Below, one piece after another: positions 8,255 through 10,746 of a stretch of DNA of 10,746 nucleotides. The DNA is from Crocinitomicaceae bacterium. GTDB lineage: Bacteria; Bacteroidota; Bacteroidia; Flavobacteriales_D; Crocinitomicaceae. A program made the translations under genes and the position numbers. The notes under the pieces were generated by a model that was given only the letters and a program-made list of their open reading frames with translations, made no database searches and was not told where the DNA came from. How positions within the stretch are numbered: position 1 is the stretch's first letter; each line of letters starts with the position of its first letter. The DNA lies in the NCBI GenBank assembly GCA_013215515.1, contig JABSPC010000710.1:1-10746 (forward strand), written 5' to 3'.

Positions 8255-9249
8255 TGGACTTAAATAATAAAAACGTAATAATAAGCAGAACGGATAGCAT
8301 TGGAGATGTAATGCTCACCCTACCCATTTGTGCATGGCTTAAAGAGCAATGGCCTGAGGTGAATATTATTTTTCTAGGGAAGGGATATACGAAGTCTATT
8401 GTCGAAGCATACGACTTTGTCGATAAATTTGAGGATTGGAATGATTACTTAAACCTACCTAAAACGGACAAAATTCAAGCCTTTAGGAAATTAGAGGCCG
8501 ATGTTATAATTCACGTTTTTCCCGATAAAGAAATCGCTTCATTGGCAAAAAAAGCACGAATTGGGATGAGGATTGGAACGTCACATCGAGCTTATCATTT
8601 ATTGACTTGTTCGCATCGAGTGAGTTTTACAAGAAGAAAATCGAATTTACACGAGTCTCAATTGAACCATGAATTGCTCAGACCACATGGCCTTAAAGAG
8701 ATTCCTTCGCTTGATGAAATAGTGAAATCTACAGCTAATTTTAAAGTGAATCAGGTTGAATTACCAAAGACGTTTAAAAACCTCAAGGATTTTACAATAT
8801 TACACCCAAAGTCACAAGGTAGTGCTAAAGAATGGCCTTTGGAGAAATACATGGAGTTGGCTAAAATACTTTCTGAACAAGGCGAGCAGGTAGTTTTCAC
8901 AGGAACGGAGGCAGAAGGGAAACAGTTTAGAGATGTTATTCCCGAGAATGAAAACGCCATAGATTCAACGGGTAAGTTGAGTCTAGAACAACTAATGGTT
9001 TTAATTCAGAACGCGAAAAACTTAGTTGCTTGTTCTACAGGGCCATTACATATCGCGGGGTATTTGGGAGTTAATGCAGTCGGCTTATATTCACCAAAAC
9101 GCCCGATTCACCCTGATCGCTGGAAAGCACTTGGAAAGCACGTTCAAATTATTGTTTTTGATGAAAATTGTGAGCCATGCTCTAAGCTGAAAGATTGCGA
9201 CTGTGTGCTTGAAATAGAGGTAGATCGTGTTTTAAAAAGCTTAAATTAG
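8254..9249 (+). CDS. Glycosyltransferase family 9 (heptosyltransferase-like)
   Basis: This 331-residue GT-B fold enzyme is related to the ADP-heptose:LPS heptosyltransferases. The N-terminal domain opens with NVIISRTDSIGDVMLTLPICAWLKEQWP, the hallmark GT9 start, with the SIGD loop expected at the active site. The C-terminal donor-binding domain has LHPKSQGSAKEWPLEKY (the family's GAS/KxWP-like loop), FTGTEAEG and CSTGPLHIAGYLGV (260-273, the conserved TGPxH motif). A cysteine cluster (C306, C309, C315, C317) near the end is common in GT9 proteins. Initiation is at GTG 8254, which shares one base with the TAG of the preceding gene; no ATG gives the complete N-terminus. It probably acts at the cytoplasmic face of the inner membrane on a lipid-linked glycan. 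Heptose as donor is an inference from the family only. Confidence 0.9.
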   Translation: MDLNNKNVIISRTDSIGDVMLTLPICAWLKEQWPEVNIIFLGKGYTKSIVEAYDFVDKFEDWNDYLNLPKTDKIQAFRKLEADVIIHVFPDKEIASLAKKARIGMRIGTSHRAYHLLTCSHRVSFTRRKSNLHESQLNHELLRPHGLKEIPSLDEIVKSTANFKVNQVELPKTFKNLKDFTILHPKSQGSAKEWPLEKYMELAKILSEQGEQVVFTGTEAEGKQFRDVIPENENAIDSTGKLSLEQLMVLIQNAKNLVACSTGPLHIAGYLGVNAVGLYSPKRPIHPDRWKALGKHVQIIVFDENCEPCSKLKDCDCVLEIEVDRVLKSLN

Positions 9250-9256
9250 TTTCTGA

Positions 9257-10081
9257 ATCAAGAAACGCAAGATCAAAAAGCTTTTTCAACATATAGTTTA
9301 CTTAAACATCATTGTCTCTCTCTCAACAGGAGTGCTAAGTGCAGGGTTTGCTAGTATTATTGGAGCAAAACAGTGGTGCTATTACGGTCTCTTTGCCTTT
9401 TTTTCGACGTTCGCGGTTTATAATGGGCAACGATTATTTAAAGCGGCTTCGTTAAAACAAACCCCATGGTTGGTTTGGGTGAACACAAATAGAACGTTAC
9501 TGGCGGTTTTAACGATAATCAGTAGTATTCTCACTTTGGTCGCTCTTTATTTTGTTTGGAACACTACACAATTAAACATTATTGTTCTAGGGATATCTGG
9601 AGCCATCTCTTTTCTATATGTATTTCGCTTGCGTGGAAGCAACATGAGAGAAATCCCCCATTTAAAAATTCATTTGATTGCAATTTCTTGGGTTGCAGTA
9701 TTGATCACGTTTCCAATGGTTAATGAAGAGTGGTTTACGAATGTTATTCTCTATTCAATTGCACATTACCTTTATGTTTTGGCCGTTACAATTCCATTTG
9801 ATATTCGCGATTTAAAATATGATTTAAAGGAACACCGCACCATTCCACAAGTTGTTGGCGTGAAGGCCTCCAAGGCTGTATCATTGGTGTTGCTTATTGG
9901 GTTTGTGGCAATTATGGTTTACGTTAATTGTGACCTTCTTTATAATTGGTCGTTTTATGGTGCCGTACTCGTTCAAATTGCGCTGGTCCTTCTCATGACT
10001 GAAAAACGCTCGGACTTCTACTGTGCGGGTTTAATAGACGGTTCTATTGCTTTACTTGGACTAAGTTATTTTCTGATATGA
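9257..10081 (+). CDS. UbiA-superfamily membrane protein, start codon unresolved
   Basis: This polytopic inner-membrane protein has about eight hydrophobic segments and resembles small Bacteroidota UbiA-like prenyltransferase homologues. The second UbiA aspartate motif is present (DIRDLKYD at 9800-9823, followed by a TIPQVVG segment). At the place of the first NDxxD motif the protein has YNGQRL (9419-9436), so prenyl-pyrophosphate transfer cannot be assumed. The frame is open from 9257. The first canonical start is GTG 9332, which gives 249 residues but cuts into the first membrane helix, and the AGGAG beside it touches the GTG, so it is badly spaced. Residues encoded upstream (KKLFQHIVYLNIIVSLSTG) look like a genuine N-terminus. 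Initiation at ATC 9257 or ATC 9272 would give 274 or 269 residues; the listed start is the limit of the open frame. It follows the GT9 gene closely, and its stop overlaps the next ATG by four bases. Substrate unknown. Confidence 0.7.
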   Translation: MKKRKIKKLFQHIVYLNIIVSLSTGVLSAGFASIIGAKQWCYYGLFAFFSTFAVYNGQRLFKAASLKQTPWLVWVNTNRTLLAVLTIISSILTLVALYFVWNTTQLNIIVLGISGAISFLYVFRLRGSNMREIPHLKIHLIAISWVAVLITFPMVNEEWFTNVILYSIAHYLYVLAVTIPFDIRDLKYDLKEHRTIPQVVGVKASKAVSLVLLIGFVAIMVYVNCDLLYNWSFYGAVLVQIALVLLMTEKRSDFYCAGLIDGSIALLGLSYFLI

Positions 10082-10440
10082 AAACAAGAAGAAATAATAT
10101 CGGTCGCTTACTCGTATTCTTGACTTGTTCATTTTCGCTTTTTTCTCAGGAATCAAATCAAAAAAATCAAATTGGAGTAACGCATAAACTTGTCACGTAT
10201 CATATGGATCTCGGGGATTACGACTCTGCAATTTATAATAGTGATAAGTACATTTCTCTCTGTGTAAACAATCATCCCAAGGGTCTAGTGCATGCCTACG
10301 CAAGAAAAATAAAAATTTATATTCAGTTTAACAAGTTGGCAGATACCTATCATATGGCTCTTGAAATGGAAAAGAAGTACTGTAATGAAAGAACGGAACT
10401 GTGTTCAAAATGCGATGAGATTTATGCAGAACTGAGCTAG
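10078..10440 (+). CDS. Small secreted helical-repeat protein, probably truncated
   Basis: This 120-residue product is not a recognised family. The N-terminus (MKTRRNNIGRLLVFLTCSFSLFSQ) is a signal peptide of the type common in Bacteroidota, with likely cleavage near the Gln. The mature part is helical and Cys-containing, with TPR-like spacing: a segment around KLVTYHMDLGDYDSAIYNSDKY, another around KIKIYIQFNKLADTYHMALEM, and the start of a third at KCDEIYAELS. It ends at TAG 10438-10440, but the same frame continues for 60 more codons with matching composition, so the gene looks interrupted. The ATG overlaps the preceding TGA by four bases, suggesting co-translation with the UbiA-like gene. 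Export to the periplasm or beyond is inferred. A role in protein-protein contact is only what TPR-like folds usually imply. Confidence 0.6.
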   Translation: MKTRRNNIGRLLVFLTCSFSLFSQESNQKNQIGVTHKLVTYHMDLGDYDSAIYNSDKYISLCVNNHPKGLVHAYARKIKIYIQFNKLADTYHMALEMEKKYCNERTELCSKCDEIYAELS

Positions 10441-10623
10441 TTAATGACAAGGATTCAAAATTACCAGAAGGAAATTGACTATTTGGACATGAGCTGTAAT
10501 AAGAAACAAAAGAGGATTTTTTATTATAAAAAAGCATTGCTATTGATTGAATTGGAAAAGCAGGATAGCGCCTTCCTTACAACAGAGAATTGCATTGAAA
10601 TTCAACTCAAAAGGAGTTCATGA
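10441..10623 (+). pseudogene. In-frame continuation of the helical-repeat gene beyond the amber codon
   Basis: The frame of the preceding gene stays open after its TAG, through TTA and ATG 10444, to TGA 10621-10623. From ATG 10444 it would encode 59 residues, MTRIQNYQKEIDYLDMSCN followed by a Lys-rich helix and a closing TTENCIEIQLKRSS. Joined to the upstream part it restores helix pairs with TPR-like rhythm: YAELS, stop, LMTRIQNYQKEIDYL, then IFYYKKALLLIELEKQDSAF. There is no separate signal peptide and no clear ribosome-binding site, so an independent gene is unlikely. The last codons overlap the region where transposase similarity starts, so the natural C-terminus has probably been lost. 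Alternatives are a genuine short ORF or stop-codon readthrough. Confidence 0.5.
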
Positions 10624-10746
10624 TCGATCTTAAAACGGTCTATAAAGCTGTTAATAAGCAAACAGCGGAAGATCAGCTTTTGCATTTGGAAGAAAAATGG
10701 GGTAAAAAGTACCCAGCAGTAATCGACTCATGGAACAATAACTGGG
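10608..10746 (+). mobile_element. IS256-family (Mutator-type) transposase fragment, 5'-truncated
   Basis: The frame of ATG 10620 gives MIDLKTVYKAVNKQTAEDQ and then LEEKWGKKYPAVIDSWNNNW, continuing past the window end. The DLK-x-[IV]-Y-[KT]-A start and the EEKWGKKYP-x-V-x-SW-x-NNW segment are hallmark internal sequence of IS256/Mutator transposases, normally found after the second catalytic Asp and before the catalytic Glu. Similarity appears to extend a few codons upstream (QKEF, 10608-10619), so the AAGGAG there is probably former coding sequence and the ATG an internal Met. An in-frame TGA lies at 10596-10598. The N-terminal two thirds of the enzyme, with both catalytic Asp residues and the left terminal repeat, are absent. 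The remnant is probably inactive. Its 3' part lies outside the window. Confidence 0.8.

Noticed and set aside
10620..10622. ATG preceded by AAGGAG as a genuine gene start with a good ribosome-binding site
   Set aside because: The bases AAG GAG TTC ATG read as K-E-F-M in the transposase frame and continue IS256-type similarity upstream, so the apparent ribosome-binding site is more likely internal coding sequence.
1..10746. CRISPR arrays, tRNA or rRNA genes, and toxin-antitoxin or defence modules
   Set aside because: I looked for regularly spaced repeats, tRNA-like cloverleaf ends and typical small paired genes and found none that can be supported.

Overview
The window looks like chromosomal DNA from a Bacteroidota member, most likely a flavobacterium-like lineage. 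The evidence is a moderately AT-rich sequence, a DUF4837 lipoprotein gene (a family I know essentially from this phylum), a close match to the Bacteroidota -7 promoter element (TAnnTTTG) upstream of tatA, and several short secreted proteins whose signal peptides end near a Gln. All recognisable genes lie on the + strand.

Region 1 (1-3139) is the end of the conserved nusA-infB transcription/translation block. It holds the last 85 codons of nusA, a complete infB (translation initiation factor IF-2), and a strong Rho-independent terminator with an 11-bp perfect stem.

Region 2 (3140-3337) is the only sizeable non-coding gap. It carries an 11-bp-period direct repeat, a TAACAG/CTGTTA dyad and a promoter-like -7 element just before tatA.

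Region 3 (3338-10081) is a tightly packed, probably co-transcribed run. In order it encodes TatA (twin-arginine translocase), GatA (amidotransferase for Gln-tRNA/Asn-tRNA), an MltD-like lytic transglycosylase with two LysM domains, a DUF4837 lipoprotein, a family-2 glycosyltransferase of the WaaE/KdtX type, a family-9 (heptosyltransferase-like) glycosyltransferase, and a UbiA-superfamily membrane protein. Several junctions overlap by 1-4 bases. Most of these products act in or on the cell envelope (export, peptidoglycan turnover, lipopolysaccharide-type glycan assembly). GatA is the housekeeping exception.

Region 4 (10078-10746) looks decayed. A short secreted helical-repeat protein is cut by an in-frame TAG, its reading frame continues 60 codons beyond, and it then runs into the 5'-truncated remains of an IS256-family transposase that continues out of the window.

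I do not see a convincing new biological system such as a defence island, CRISPR array or toxin-antitoxin pair. The points most worth a second look are the missing canonical start codon of the UbiA-like gene, its lost first aspartate motif, the in-frame amber codon, the IS256 breakpoint, and the repeats upstream of tatA.
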